Shown piece by piece: positions 1 through 7,984 of a stretch of 41,105 bases of DNA. A model generated the notes under the pieces. It worked only from the letters and a program-made list of their open reading frames with translations, searched no databases and was not told the DNA's origin. Numbering within the stretch: position 1 is the first letter of the stretch; every line of letters begins with the position of its first letter. This stretch comes from Rhodanobacter lindaniclasticus (GTDB lineage: Bacteria; Pseudomonadota; Gammaproteobacteria; Xanthomonadales; Rhodanobacteraceae): NCBI RefSeq assembly GCF_004799035.1, contig NZ_MWIO01000078.1, forward strand, positions 1-41,105, written 5' to 3'. The translations under genes were made by a program, and so were the position numbers.

Positions 1-6
1 GAATAA

Positions 7-621
7 ATCAGAGCATCCCTAGCGTTCGATGGCTCACACAACAAGAAGCTTCCTTCAGCTCTCACGCCGCGTGAACATCTGGAATTGGAAGTCGGAGATT
101 TACTCATCACTCGCGCGGGACCTCGATCGCGGGTGGGCGTCACCTGTCTCATTCGGCAAGTGAAGAAACGACTGATCCTTTGTGACAAGGCATATCGCAT
201 CCGTTGCGACGAAAGCCGTGTCGACAAAGAATTTCTTGAGCTCGTTCTAAACGCGCCTCACATGGTAAACAAAATTGACGAACTGAAGACGGGCATAAAT
301 GACAGCGGTCTGAACCTGACACAAGACCGCTTCTTTACGTTGATGATCCCCGTCCCAGCAGTTGACCAACAACGAAGATTGGTGGAACAAATCCACGCCC
401 AGGTCCAATGCATCGAGGAGCAAGAACTGGCAATTGAGCTTTCGCTCAAGCAAGCCGCCGCCCAACGCAAAAACATCCTCAAAGCCGCCTTCGCCGGCCA
501 ACTGGTACCGCAAGACCCCAAAGACGAACCCGCCAGCGCGCTGCTGGAACGCATCCGCGCCGCGAAGATGGAACATGCGGGCAAGGCCAAGCCAGTGGGG
601 AAACGAGGCCGGAAGGCGTAG
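7..621 (+). CDS. hsdS: Type I restriction-modification specificity subunit HsdS, 3' half, 5' end disrupted or cut off
   Basis: HsdS gives a type I restriction-modification complex its DNA target. The visible part holds the end of a target-recognition domain, including the strand GDLLITRAGP, followed by the long C-terminal helix and the typical tail LKAAFAGQLVPQDPKDEPAS. Whole HsdS proteins usually have about 400 residues, so only about half is here. The reading frame looks HsdS-like back to base 7 (IRASLAFDGSHNKK), but bases 4-6 are an in-frame TAA. The first possible start after it is a TTG at 85 inside the recognition domain, which is an unlikely initiation site. The gene is therefore either a 5'-broken remnant or carries a frameshift or error near base 1. 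It ends in TAG, four bases before the PIN gene ends on the other strand. Identity is sure; integrity is doubtful. Confidence 0.8.
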   Translation: MRASLAFDGSHNKKLPSALTPREHLELEVGDLLITRAGPRSRVGVTCLIRQVKKRLILCDKAYRIRCDESRVDKEFLELVLNAPHMVNKIDELKTGINDSGLNLTQDRFFTLMIPVPAVDQQRRLVEQIHAQVQCIEEQELAIELSLKQAAAQRKNILKAAFAGQLVPQDPKDEPASALLERIRAAKMEHAGKAKPVGKRGRKA

Positions 622-624
622 CGG

Positions 625-1107
625 TTACTTGCCGAATGGCATTTTCGTCTGCCGCGCCGAGTCGGGGATGGGCAAGTCATCGATACCCTTCACATCGAGG
701 GACAACGCTTGCCCGATGCGGTGCAGGTCGGCATCGTCGCTGTAGATGCGGGTGACGTTGCGCGACAGTGCGATGGCCGCGATTTGCCAGTCGAACTTGA
801 ACTTGGTGCGCGTGACCTGCTTGCGCGTGGTGTCGTCCCAATGGTCGGCCAGCAACAGCGCGCATTCGGTGGCCGCGCGCTGGTCGAAGGGTTCGATGCT
901 GAAGGAGCGGCTGGCCGAGAGTTTCGCCAGCAGCTCGTCGCGCGCCTTGCCGGCCCGCACCAGATACTCGGTCAGGCTGGGCGTGGGGATGATGATCTTG
1001 GTTCTGGCGTGCTGTTCCAGCAATCCGTCCAGCTTGGCACGGCGGTCGCCTTTGATGCGGGGATTGAACAGGTCGATCAGGATGTTGGCATCGAAGGCGA
1101 CCGGCAT
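625..1107 (-). CDS. PIN-domain protein, probable VapC-like RNase toxin
   Basis: This 160-residue protein has the PIN ribonuclease signature. Asp6 lies in FDANILIDLF, Glu47 in SLTEYL, Asp106 in FDWQIAAIA, and Asp124 or Asp125 in YSDDADL. These match the metal-binding acidic residues of VapC toxins, although VapC is usually about 130 residues. The start at 1107 is preferred over an ATG at 1131. It sits in a TGATG overlap with the stop of the upstream gene, has GAGG about nine bases ahead, and puts the PIN strand at the N-terminus. The tight coupling implies co-translation with the neighbour, which takes the position of an antitoxin but does not look like a known VapB. Nuclease activity and toxin role are inferred from the family. 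Confidence 0.8.
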   Translation of the reverse strand: MPVAFDANILIDLFNPRIKGDRRAKLDGLLEQHARTKIIIPTPSLTEYLVRAGKARDELLAKLSASRSFSIEPFDQRAATECALLLADHWDDTTRKQVTRTKFKFDWQIAAIALSRNVTRIYSDDADLHRIGQALSLDVKGIDDLPIPDSARQTKMPFGK

Positions 1108-1841
1108 CAGTCGGCCCTCAACTCGTGCCATGCGGCCTGGGCGTCGTCCAGTTCATTCCAGCCGTTGTCCGCAATGGCCTGGATGTCCCGTACTTGCTGT
1201 TCCAGCGGCGTTTCATCCAACCGCTCGAAGCTCTGGATATCGAACTCTTCCAGCGTCCAGCGGGCGTCGTCACCGCGCCGCCACTTGCCTTTGCCCGCCA
1301 CACGCACATAAGTGTCGAACAGGGGCGCAAGCTGGCGAGCAATGTCGCGCCGGGCATTGCACTTGAGCAAGGCACCATCATCAGCCTTCAGCCAGATGGG
1401 CACGCTATCGTCCACGCCCTTCACGCCAACCACCACGCCATCCAGCGTCCCGCTTTCGTGCACGATGGCTTCCTGCGCCAGCGGTGTACGAATGCCCGCA
1501 AATTGGGCGAACGCAACCTTGCCACCCTTGCGCATCAGCCGCGCACTGGCGCCGTCGCGGCGCAGGTAGCGGTTGATGTTCGTCCACTGTGCGGCCATGT
1601 CCGCAGGCATGTCTGCCGTGCCGAGCAAGTGCAGGCGCTTTTCGATGCGAGGCGCAGCTTTGTGGCTGACGGCGAACTCCAGCACGGCACTGCCCTTGCG
1701 CACCTGGTGGAAATACACGTCTTCCGCAGCGCCAAAGATACCGCGCAAAGCGTCCACGTAGTCCACGAAACGACTCAGACGCAGGGTTGCCGGCGTCAGG
1801 GCATCAATACGGAAATCGTAGTTGGCGGTAGTCGGTTTCAT
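1107..1841 (-). CDS. Uncharacterised protein coupled to a PIN-domain protein
   Basis: I do not recognise this 244-residue protein. The frame stays open to 2024, but the upstream stretch reads like non-coding sequence. The ATG at 1841 (MKPTTANYDFRIDALTP) begins the protein-like part, although no strong ribosome-binding site precedes it. The sequence is soluble, mixed in charge, and has no signal peptide or membrane segment. Its first third (RLSRFVDYVDALRGIFG, then VYFHQVRKGSAVLEFAV) suggests an alpha/beta fold, and the C-terminus is acidic and helical (EQQVRDIQAIADNGWNELDDAQ). Its stop overlaps the start of the PIN gene as TGATG. An antitoxin or partner role is a guess from that position. It is much larger than usual VapB proteins. 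Confidence 0.65.
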   Translation of the reverse strand: MKPTTANYDFRIDALTPATLRLSRFVDYVDALRGIFGAAEDVYFHQVRKGSAVLEFAVSHKAAPRIEKRLHLLGTADMPADMAAQWTNINRYLRRDGASARLMRKGGKVAFAQFAGIRTPLAQEAIVHESGTLDGVVVGVKGVDDSVPIWLKADDGALLKCNARRDIARQLAPLFDTYVRVAGKGKWRRGDDARWTLEEFDIQSFERLDETPLEQQVRDIQAIADNGWNELDDAQAAWHELRAD

Positions 1842-2004
1842 GGTTTTCGCCGGGAGGAACGATCCGGTTGCAGGCCGCGAGTCGAGCCTAGTGCCATTCA
1901 GGGCGGACGCCCAGCTGTGGCGGCTATCAGCCTCGCATTCGAATGCCGACAAAGTGTAGCCTAACGCGCTGACTGAACACGAATCCCCCAGGGACATCTC
2001 CACA

Positions 2005-2045
2005 AAAAGAACCCCCGCGTGCATCTTTCGATGTAGTGGCGGGGG
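2005..2045 (-). terminator. Intrinsic-terminator-like hairpin with no matching gene
   Basis: The arms CCCCCGC (2012-2018) and GCGGGGG (2039-2045) form a stem, with an inner CATC/GATG pairing at 2022-2025 and 2030-2033. On the minus strand the hairpin is followed by TTCTTTTTG, the form of a Rho-independent terminator. No minus-strand gene lies directly upstream of it, because hsdM runs the other way. It may be a remnant of something displaced, may block antisense transcription, or may end a short RNA started near the hsdM leader. Confidence 0.55.
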
Positions 2046-2111
2046 CCGTGTTGGGATGAACTGTATTGGCCGGCTGTCGGCCAGGTCAATCGACGAGTGA
2101 TTCTGAATGAA

Positions 2112-2132
2112 CGGTCAAGGAATCCTTGACCG
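2112..2132. promoter_or_regulatory. Palindrome 1 upstream of hsdM
   Basis: A perfect 9-base inverted repeat, CGGTCAAGG and CCTTGACCG, is separated by AAT. It shares the core AAGG-N3-CCTT with palindrome 2. The two centres (2122 and 2164) are 42 bases apart, about four helical turns, so dimers bound to both would face the same side of the DNA. This looks like an operator for an unknown regulator. The site overlaps a possible -35 hexamer TTGACC (2126-2131). Confidence 0.6.
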
Positions 2133-2149
2133 CTCCCGCCAAGCGAGGC

Positions 2150-2178
2150 CCAACTTGTAAGGACGCCTTACAAGTTGG
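2150..2178. promoter_or_regulatory. Palindrome 2 or leader hairpin directly before hsdM
   Basis: A perfect 13-base inverted repeat, CCAACTTGTAAGG and CCTTACAAGTTGG, has the three-base spacer ACG. It lies 5 bases before the hsdM ribosome-binding site GGAG (2184-2187). It could be an operator, since it shares the AAGG-N3-CCTT core with palindrome 1. It could also be a strong mRNA hairpin that limits hsdM translation. No T-tract follows, so it is not an ordinary terminator. Confidence 0.65.
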
Positions 2179-2193
2179 TCAACGGAGAGCTGC

Positions 2194-3666
2194 ATGAACA
2201 GCAACACCCTCGTCCAGAAGATCTGGAACTTCTGCCACACGCTGCGCGACGACGGCGTGGGTTACGGCGACTATCTGGAACAACTGACCTACCTGCTGTT
2301 CCTGAAGCTGGCGCATGAATACTCGTTGCCGCCACACAACCGCGACACCCGTGTGCCGCGCAGCTGCGACTGGGCCAGCCTGCGCGACAAGACCGGCGAG
2401 CCGCTGGAAACGCACTACCTCAAGCTGCTGCACAAGCTCGGCGAGGAGCCCGGCATGCTCGGCGCGATCTTCTTCAAGGCGCAGAACAAGATCCAGGACC
2501 CGGCCAAGCTGGCGCGGCTGGTGCAGATGATCGACGCGGAGAGCTGGCTCAGCCTGGAAACCGACGTCAAGGGCGACCTCTATGAAGGCCTGCTGCAGAA
2601 GAACGCCGAGGACACCAAGAGCGGCGCTGGCCAGTACTTCACCCCGCGCCCGCTGATCCAGGCGATGGTGGAGTGCGTGCAGCCCGAGCCAAAGAAAACC
2701 GTGGGCGATCCAGCCTGTGGCACGGGTGGTTTCTTCCTCGGCGTGCACGAATGGCTGACTCGCAAGGGCAGTCACCTCAATCCCTCGCAGGCCAGGTTCC
2801 TGCGCCATGAAACTTTCTACGGCAACGAGATCGTCGCCAGCACGCGCCGCATGTGCCTGATGAACTTGTTCCTGCACAACATCGGCGAGCTGGATGGTGC
2901 GCCCGCCGTGGAACGCTCCGATGCGCTCGTCTCGGAACCCCGTGTTCTGGTGGACTACGTGCTGGCCAACCCGCCCTTCGGCAAGAAGAGCAGCATGACC
3001 ATCGTTGGCGAAGACGGCGAGGAAGACCGCGACGCGCTGACCTACGAGCGCCAAGGCTTCTGGCAGACCACCTCGAACAAGCAGCTCAACTTCCTGCAGC
3101 ACATCGTCTCGATGCTCAAGACCACCGGCCAGGCCGCGGTGGTGCTGCCGGACAACGTACTGTTCGAAGGCGGCGCCGGCGAAAAGATCCGCCGGAAGCT
3201 GCTGGAAACCTGTGACGTGCACACCCTGCTGCGCCTGCCCACCGGCATCTTCTACGCGCAGGGCGTGAAGGCGAACGTGGTGTTCTTCGACGCCAAACCC
3301 AAAGACGGCAAGGTGCACACCAAGGGCGTGTGGATCTACGACCTGCGCACCAACAAGCACTTCACCCTGAAAACCCGCCCGCTCAAGCGCGACGACCTGC
3401 AGGACTTCATCGACTGCTACCACCCCGCCAACCGCCAGCGGCGCAAAGAGACGGAGCGCTTCAAGTACTTCGACTACAAGACGCTGGTGGCCCGCGACAA
3501 GGCCAGCCTCGACATCTTCTGGCTGAAAGACGACAGCCTCGACAACCTCGACGACCTGCCCGCGCCGGACGTGCTGGCGCAGGAGATCGTGGAGCATCTG
3601 GAGGCGGCGCTGGCGTCGTTCAGAGAAGTTGCCGCGGCCTTGCCTTCGTCGACTTCTCGCGAATGA
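2194..3666 (+). CDS. hsdM: Type I restriction-modification DNA methyltransferase subunit HsdM
   Basis: HsdM is the N6-adenine methyltransferase subunit of type I restriction-modification enzymes. It works with HsdS for target choice and with HsdR for cleavage. The 490 residues include the helical N-terminal HsdM domain (LEQLTYLLFLKLA), the AdoMet-binding motif I DPACGTGGF at Asp172, and the catalytic motif IV NPPF at Asn259. The protein also has the usual C-terminal end (EIVEHLEAALASFREVA). Length and motifs are normal, so the enzyme looks intact. The ATG at 2194 has GGAG seven bases before it. Usually hsdS follows hsdM directly. Here hsdM is followed by an opposite-strand toxin-antitoxin pair, and the only hsdS in view is the damaged one 1.5 kb upstream. 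No hsdR is in the window. Confidence 0.96.
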   Translation: MNSNTLVQKIWNFCHTLRDDGVGYGDYLEQLTYLLFLKLAHEYSLPPHNRDTRVPRSCDWASLRDKTGEPLETHYLKLLHKLGEEPGMLGAIFFKAQNKIQDPAKLARLVQMIDAESWLSLETDVKGDLYEGLLQKNAEDTKSGAGQYFTPRPLIQAMVECVQPEPKKTVGDPACGTGGFFLGVHEWLTRKGSHLNPSQARFLRHETFYGNEIVASTRRMCLMNLFLHNIGELDGAPAVERSDALVSEPRVLVDYVLANPPFGKKSSMTIVGEDGEEDRDALTYERQGFWQTTSNKQLNFLQHIVSMLKTTGQAAVVLPDNVLFEGGAGEKIRRKLLETCDVHTLLRLPTGIFYAQGVKANVVFFDAKPKDGKVHTKGVWIYDLRTNKHFTLKTRPLKRDDLQDFIDCYHPANRQRRKETERFKYFDYKTLVARDKASLDIFWLKDDSLDNLDDLPAPDVLAQEIVEHLEAALASFREVAAALPSSTSRE

Positions 3667-3699
3667 GCTGTCCGGATGACCAGGTGCCTGGCGCGCTGT

Positions 3700-3954
3700 T
3701 CAATAGTGATACCGCAACTGCGCAATCAGCAGCGCACCCGCGACGGGCTTGTACACCATGCGGTGCTCGTCGTTGATGCGGCGCGACCAGTAACCCGCCA
3801 GCCCATGCCGCAAGGGCTCGGGTTTGCCGATGCCTTCGAGGGGATGGCGCAGGGTGTCGTCGATCAGCTTGTTGATGCGCGCCACCAGCTTGCGGTCGTG
3901 GGCCTGCCAGTAGAGGTAATCCTCCCAGGCCGCATCGGAGAAGATCAGCTGCAT
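3700..3954 (-). CDS. yoeB: Toxin YoeB, ribosome-dependent mRNA interferase
   Basis: YoeB binds the ribosome and cleaves mRNA in the A site. The protein has 84 residues, the same length as E. coli YoeB, and aligns throughout (DYLYWQ, GKPEPLRHGLAGYWSRRI, EHRMVY). The functional residues Glu46, Arg65, His83 and Tyr84 are all present, the last two in the terminal RYHY, so the toxin should be active. It lies 11 bases after the stop of yefM in a two-gene operon, which keeps toxin synthesis dependent on the antitoxin. Expression is likely repressed by the YefM-YoeB complex at the operator at 4229-4246. Confidence 0.95.
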   Translation of the reverse strand: MQLIFSDAAWEDYLYWQAHDRKLVARINKLIDDTLRHPLEGIGKPEPLRHGLAGYWSRRINDEHRMVYKPVAGALLIAQLRYHY

Positions 3955-3965
3955 GCCGTTTCGAT

Positions 3966-4214
3966 TCAGCGAGCCAGCTTGCGCGGTTTGCCGCCACCGG
4001 ATTCCAGTTGCGCCATCGATTCCAGCAGCCGGCGCGCGTTCCTGGGGCTGCGCAGCAGGTACGCGGTTTCTTCCATCGACTGGTAATCGGCCAGCGACAT
4101 CATCACCACCGACTCATCCTTCTTGGTGATGATCACCGGCGCATGATCCTCGCAGACGCGCTCCATCGTCTCGGCGAGACTGGAGCGGGCCTTGGTGTAG
4201 GTGATGGTGTCCAT
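3966..4214 (-). CDS. yefM: Antitoxin YefM (Phd/YefM family)
   Basis: YefM neutralises YoeB and represses the operon. The 82-residue protein starts MDTITYTKARSSLAETM and has the typical Phd/YefM N-terminal DNA-binding and dimer fold (VIITKKDESVVMMSLADYQSMEETAYLLRSP). Its short charged C-terminal tail is the region that wraps the toxin in relatives. The frame is open to 4247, but that start would lie over the operator, and the ATG at 4214 matches the family N-terminus. It is the first gene of the operon, directly upstream of yoeB. Confidence 0.95.
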   Translation of the reverse strand: MDTITYTKARSSLAETMERVCEDHAPVIITKKDESVVMMSLADYQSMEETAYLLRSPRNARRLLESMAQLESGGGKPRKLAR

Positions 4215-4228
4215 GGGCTGTCTCGATA

Positions 4229-4246
4229 TGTACATTATTCTGTACA
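4229..4246. promoter_or_regulatory. YefM-YoeB operator with paired TGTACA cores
   Basis: Two TGTACA hexamers occur at 4229-4234 and 4241-4246, so their centres are 12 bases apart, 15-30 bases upstream of the yefM start. The E. coli yefM-yoeB operator is known to use TGTACA-core palindromes at this spacing. The same geometry here supports autoregulation by the YefM-YoeB complex. Confidence 0.85.
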
Positions 4247-4307
4247 TAATCTAGCCGACGGCCCGCAGGCGGTCAAATGCTGCCGGATGGCGGGTTCAAG
4301 CGGCGGA

Positions 4308-4934
4308 TCAGCCAGCAAGCGCCTTGCGTTCCTCCGCCCCAGCCAGCGCATGCATCAGGTCCACCGTGCTGTCGAGCACCCGGGCGACCTTGATGCCGCG
4401 GGCCGAGAATATCTCCGCCAGTGCCTGGTAGTAGCCGAGCGTGCCGTCGCGGCCGCCGGTGAAGCGGTCGAATACGAGGGTGGCTATTTCGGGGTCTTCC
4501 AGGTCCTGCACGATGGCGCGGGCGTTGTGGAGTTTGTCGCAGGCGGAGACCAGCAGCGTGGCGTCCGGGGCTTGTTTCAGGTGCGTGAGGTAGGCGAGTT
4601 TGCGCTCGATCCAGTCTCGGCGTTTGGCTTCCGGATCGGTGTGGCTGGCCTTGCCTTCGGCGGTGCCGTCGGTGCAGTCCACCACGATATTGGCGACGGC
4701 ATCACCGAATTGCTTGCGGATCGCCGCCTCATGCTCGGCACCGCAATCCTCGATGGTGTCGTGCAGCAGGCCGGCGATGGCCTGGTCCTCGTTACCGCCG
4801 AACTCGATCACCAGGCTGGCCACGCCAAGCAGATGGTACAGATACGGAATGTTCGAGCCCTTGCGCACCTGCGCTGCATGGGCGAGGCGGGCGTAGTCGA
4901 CGGCCTGGCTGAAGCGATCGGATAGCGTGGTCAT
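4308..4934 (-). CDS. HD-domain hydrolase of the Mesh1/SpoT-like (small alarmone hydrolase) type
   Basis: This 208-residue single-domain protein has the HD hydrolase pattern of RelA/SpoT proteins. His34 lies in YLYHLLGVASLV, His58-Asp59 in LLHDTIEDC, and Asp133 in CDKLHNARA. The family includes enzymes that remove the 3' pyrophosphate from ppGpp. No synthetase domain is present, so it would only degrade alarmones; other nucleotide substrates are possible. The ATG at 4934 has AGGGGG a few bases upstream, and the longer frame to 4988 looks non-coding. It sits between a toxin-antitoxin pair and a tRNA gene, and its own promoter is not obvious. Substrate is inferred. Confidence 0.85.
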   Translation of the reverse strand: MTTLSDRFSQAVDYARLAHAAQVRKGSNIPYLYHLLGVASLVIEFGGNEDQAIAGLLHDTIEDCGAEHEAAIRKQFGDAVANIVVDCTDGTAEGKASHTDPEAKRRDWIERKLAYLTHLKQAPDATLLVSACDKLHNARAIVQDLEDPEIATLVFDRFTGGRDGTLGYYQALAEIFSARGIKVARVLDSTVDLMHALAGAEERKALAG

Positions 4935-5090
4935 GCGGCCCCCTGTGACGGTTTTACCGTAGCCAATGATGATGGCAGCACGTCGCAAGGACTGAGAGCG
5001 TAGCGGACGCCAACCCGCGGCTGACCAAATTCGCCCCGGATGGGTTCGTCGACCTTGGGTGGTTATTTGCCCAAGCTGTCACTGCCAGAG

Positions 5091-5113
5091 AAGCAAAACG
5101 CCCCATCGGGGCG
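5091..5113 (-). terminator. Intrinsic terminator of the tRNA-Ser gene
   Basis: CGCCCC (5099-5104) and GGGGCG (5108-5113) form a hairpin with a three-base loop. On the minus strand it is followed by TTTTGCTT. It lies 11 bases beyond the CCA end of the tRNA, where a terminator is expected. Confidence 0.85.
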
Positions 5114-5124
5114 CTCTGTTTTTC

Positions 5125-5214
5125 TGGCGGAGAGAGTGGGATTCGAACCCACGGAAGGTTTGACCCTTCGCCGGTTTTCAAGACCGGTGCCTTAAACCAC
5201 TCGGCCATCTCTCC
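5125..5214 (-). tRNA. serT: tRNA-Ser (anticodon UGA)
   Basis: The reverse complement folds as a class II tRNA of 90 bases. It has the acceptor stem GGAGAGA...TCTCTCC, the D-loop GCCGAGTGGTTTAAGGC, an anticodon loop CTTGAAA with anticodon TGA (5178-5180), a long variable arm, the T-arm GTGGGTTCGAATCCCAC, and an encoded CCA at 5125-5127. The long variable arm and anticodon identify serine (UCN codons). The gene lies about 600 bases from serS, the synthetase that charges it. The accessory genes lie on its 3' side, a common place for island insertion. Confidence 0.97.
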
Positions 5215-5352
5215 GAAAATTGTGCTGCCGACCGTTGCTTGGGGAACGCCGGCCCTTCGACTTCGCTCCGCTACGCTCAGGGTGAACGGTGGGAGGTCGT
5301 ATGAGGTGCACATGCTATCAGGAACGTAACAACGGGTGCCGTTGAGGGCAGG
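5215..5352. other. Intergenic region upstream of the tRNA-Ser gene
   Basis: This stretch should hold the tRNA promoter on the minus strand, but I cannot pick clear hexamers. It contains a segment near 5252-5287 (CCCTTCGACTTCGCTC then CGCTCAGGGTGAACGG) that looks like a dispersed intergenic repeat. No gene is seen. Confidence 0.4.
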
Positions 5353-5446
5353 CCAGGAGCGCACCTTGGTCCACAAGGGACTTCCTTCGGTCGTGCGCGA
5401 TGCCTTTCGGTGGGTCGACGGAGAGCATCGCGCACAGGGTGCGCTC

Positions 5447-5450
<4 letters not shown>
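5353..5450. repeat. REP-like inverted-repeat element, copy A
   Basis: The outer arms AGGAGCGCACC (5355-5365) and GGTGCGCTCCT (5438-5448) and the inner arms GTGCGCGATGC (5393-5403) and GCATCGCGCAC (5425-5435) pair perfectly, giving two hairpin units in opposite orientation. On the minus strand the right end reads GTAGGAGC, the head shared with copies B to D, although the sequence inside differs (GCGCACC in place of CCCGCTC). That GTAG contains the TAG stop codon (5447-5449) of the membrane protein gene. This is the form of RAYT-associated REP pairs; no transposase is in the window. Confidence 0.75.
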
Positions 5451-7128
<1,678 letters not shown>

Positions 7129-7189
7129 TTATCGCTGCGGGGTGGCGATGGCTGCAATGTGAGTGACGAATTGCTTGGGGGACTTCACC

Positions 7190-7222
7190 CCTCCCCAGCC
7201 CTCCCCTGCTGCACGCAGGAGA
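7190..7222. repeat. Short inverted repeat between serS and the next membrane-protein gene
   Basis: The segment CCCTCCCCTGC...GCAGGAGAGGGAG forms an imperfect hairpin centred near 7212. It lies in the intergenic space between two same-strand genes. It may be a dispersed repeat or a weak terminator for the membrane protein gene on the minus strand; no T-tract follows. Confidence 0.4.
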
Positions 7223-7251
7223 GGGAGCCGGACATCGCCGCGTGGAACGAT

Positions 7252-7830
7252 TCAGCTGGCCGAGCGGCGCTCGTCGCGGCCCAGCCACCACGCCATCGCC
7301 GCGCCGGCGAGCAGCCAGCCGATCAGCTGCTCGGCCAGGGCGGCGAGCGTGAAATCGAGCGGAAAGCGGTACCAGTTCCAGTACGGAAGCATGCTGCTGA
7401 GCCAGGCAAACACGGCCGCCGCCGCGGCGATCGCCACCCGCCGGCGGAAGCCCACCACGGCCAACCCCATGACGAAGGCGAGTGCCAGCGACGCCAGCGT
7501 GTCGGACGCCCATTGCCGCCCGATCTGCGGACCCATCTGCATCATGTCGGTGCCGCGCGGCTGGTACACCACCCAGGCGTAGGGCGAACGCACGGCCTTG
7601 ATCGAATAGGCGCGCACCACGGCGGCGTCGCCCAGCTGCTTGGGATCGAGCGAAGGCAGCAGGTATACGCCCGGCTGATCGCCCAGCCCTTCCTGCAGCC
7701 CGCTCAGCGCCGCGTTCTCGTTGAGCGGCTGGTGGATGCCGACGCTGCCCAGTCCCAGCGCCATGTGTGCGGCCACGCCCCAGATGAACATCACGATGCC
7801 GCCGATCAGACCCGCCACCAGTACGCGCAT
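7252..7830 (-). CDS. Uncharacterised integral membrane protein
   Basis: This 192-residue protein has no domain I can name. An N-terminal segment, LVAGLIGGIVMFIWGVAAHMALG, is followed by a polar region of about 75 residues (GIHQPLNENAALSG to GPQIGRQW), which is probably periplasmic. Three membrane segments come next (DTLASLALAFVMGLAVVGF, VAIAAAAAVFAWLSSMLPY, LAEQLIGWLLAGAAMAWWLG). The layout is of a single-pass anchor, an outer domain and a three-helix end. It lies between serS and rarA on their strand, with repeat element B just upstream. The start is the first ATG in a clean hydrophobic N-terminus. Confidence 0.75.
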   Translation of the reverse strand: MRVLVAGLIGGIVMFIWGVAAHMALGLGSVGIHQPLNENAALSGLQEGLGDQPGVYLLPSLDPKQLGDAAVVRAYSIKAVRSPYAWVVYQPRGTDMMQMGPQIGRQWASDTLASLALAFVMGLAVVGFRRRVAIAAAAAVFAWLSSMLPYWNWYRFPLDFTLAALAEQLIGWLLAGAAMAWWLGRDERRSAS

Positions 7831-7899
7831 GGTTCATCCCTCCCCGGTTGGTTGAGCCAATCTAGGTCGGGAAAGCGCGTGCGGCAAGGGCGTACGCGG

Positions 7900-7984
7900 C
7901 AGGAGCCCGCTCGCGGGCGATGCTCTTGCGAATCCCGAATCCCGTATCCCGAAAGAAAAGCATCGCCCGCGAGCTGGCTCCTAC
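7900..7984. repeat. REP-like inverted-repeat element, copy B
   Basis: The left arm AGGAGCCCGCTCGCGGGCGA (from 7901) is matched by a right arm ending in GAGCTGGCTCCTAC at 7984. An AT-richer centre lies between them. Each arm itself contains a small CCCGC/GCGGG hairpin. The right end, read on the minus strand, is GTAGGAGC and supplies the TAG stop codon (7981-7983) of rarA. Copies C and D share nearly the same arms. Confidence 0.8.

Larger units (their letters stand above)
1842..2193. other. Intergenic region between the PIN-pair gene and hsdM
   Basis: This 352-base stretch holds no convincing gene. It contains the divergent promoter region of the unknown/PIN pair and of hsdM. Three structures stand out and are listed separately: a GC-rich hairpin with a T-tract on the minus strand (2005-2045) and two palindromes next to hsdM (2112-2132 and 2150-2178). 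A weaker 6-base inverted repeat, TGGCCG...CGGCCA, lies near 2067-2083. A possible minus-strand -10 hexamer TACACT occurs near 1958, but I see no convincing -35 partner. Confidence 0.5.

Noticed and set aside
1841..2024. The extra 61 codons at the 5' end of the PIN-partner gene.
   Set aside because: The stretch reads as non-protein-like sequence, and the ATG at 1841 starts the compact domain.
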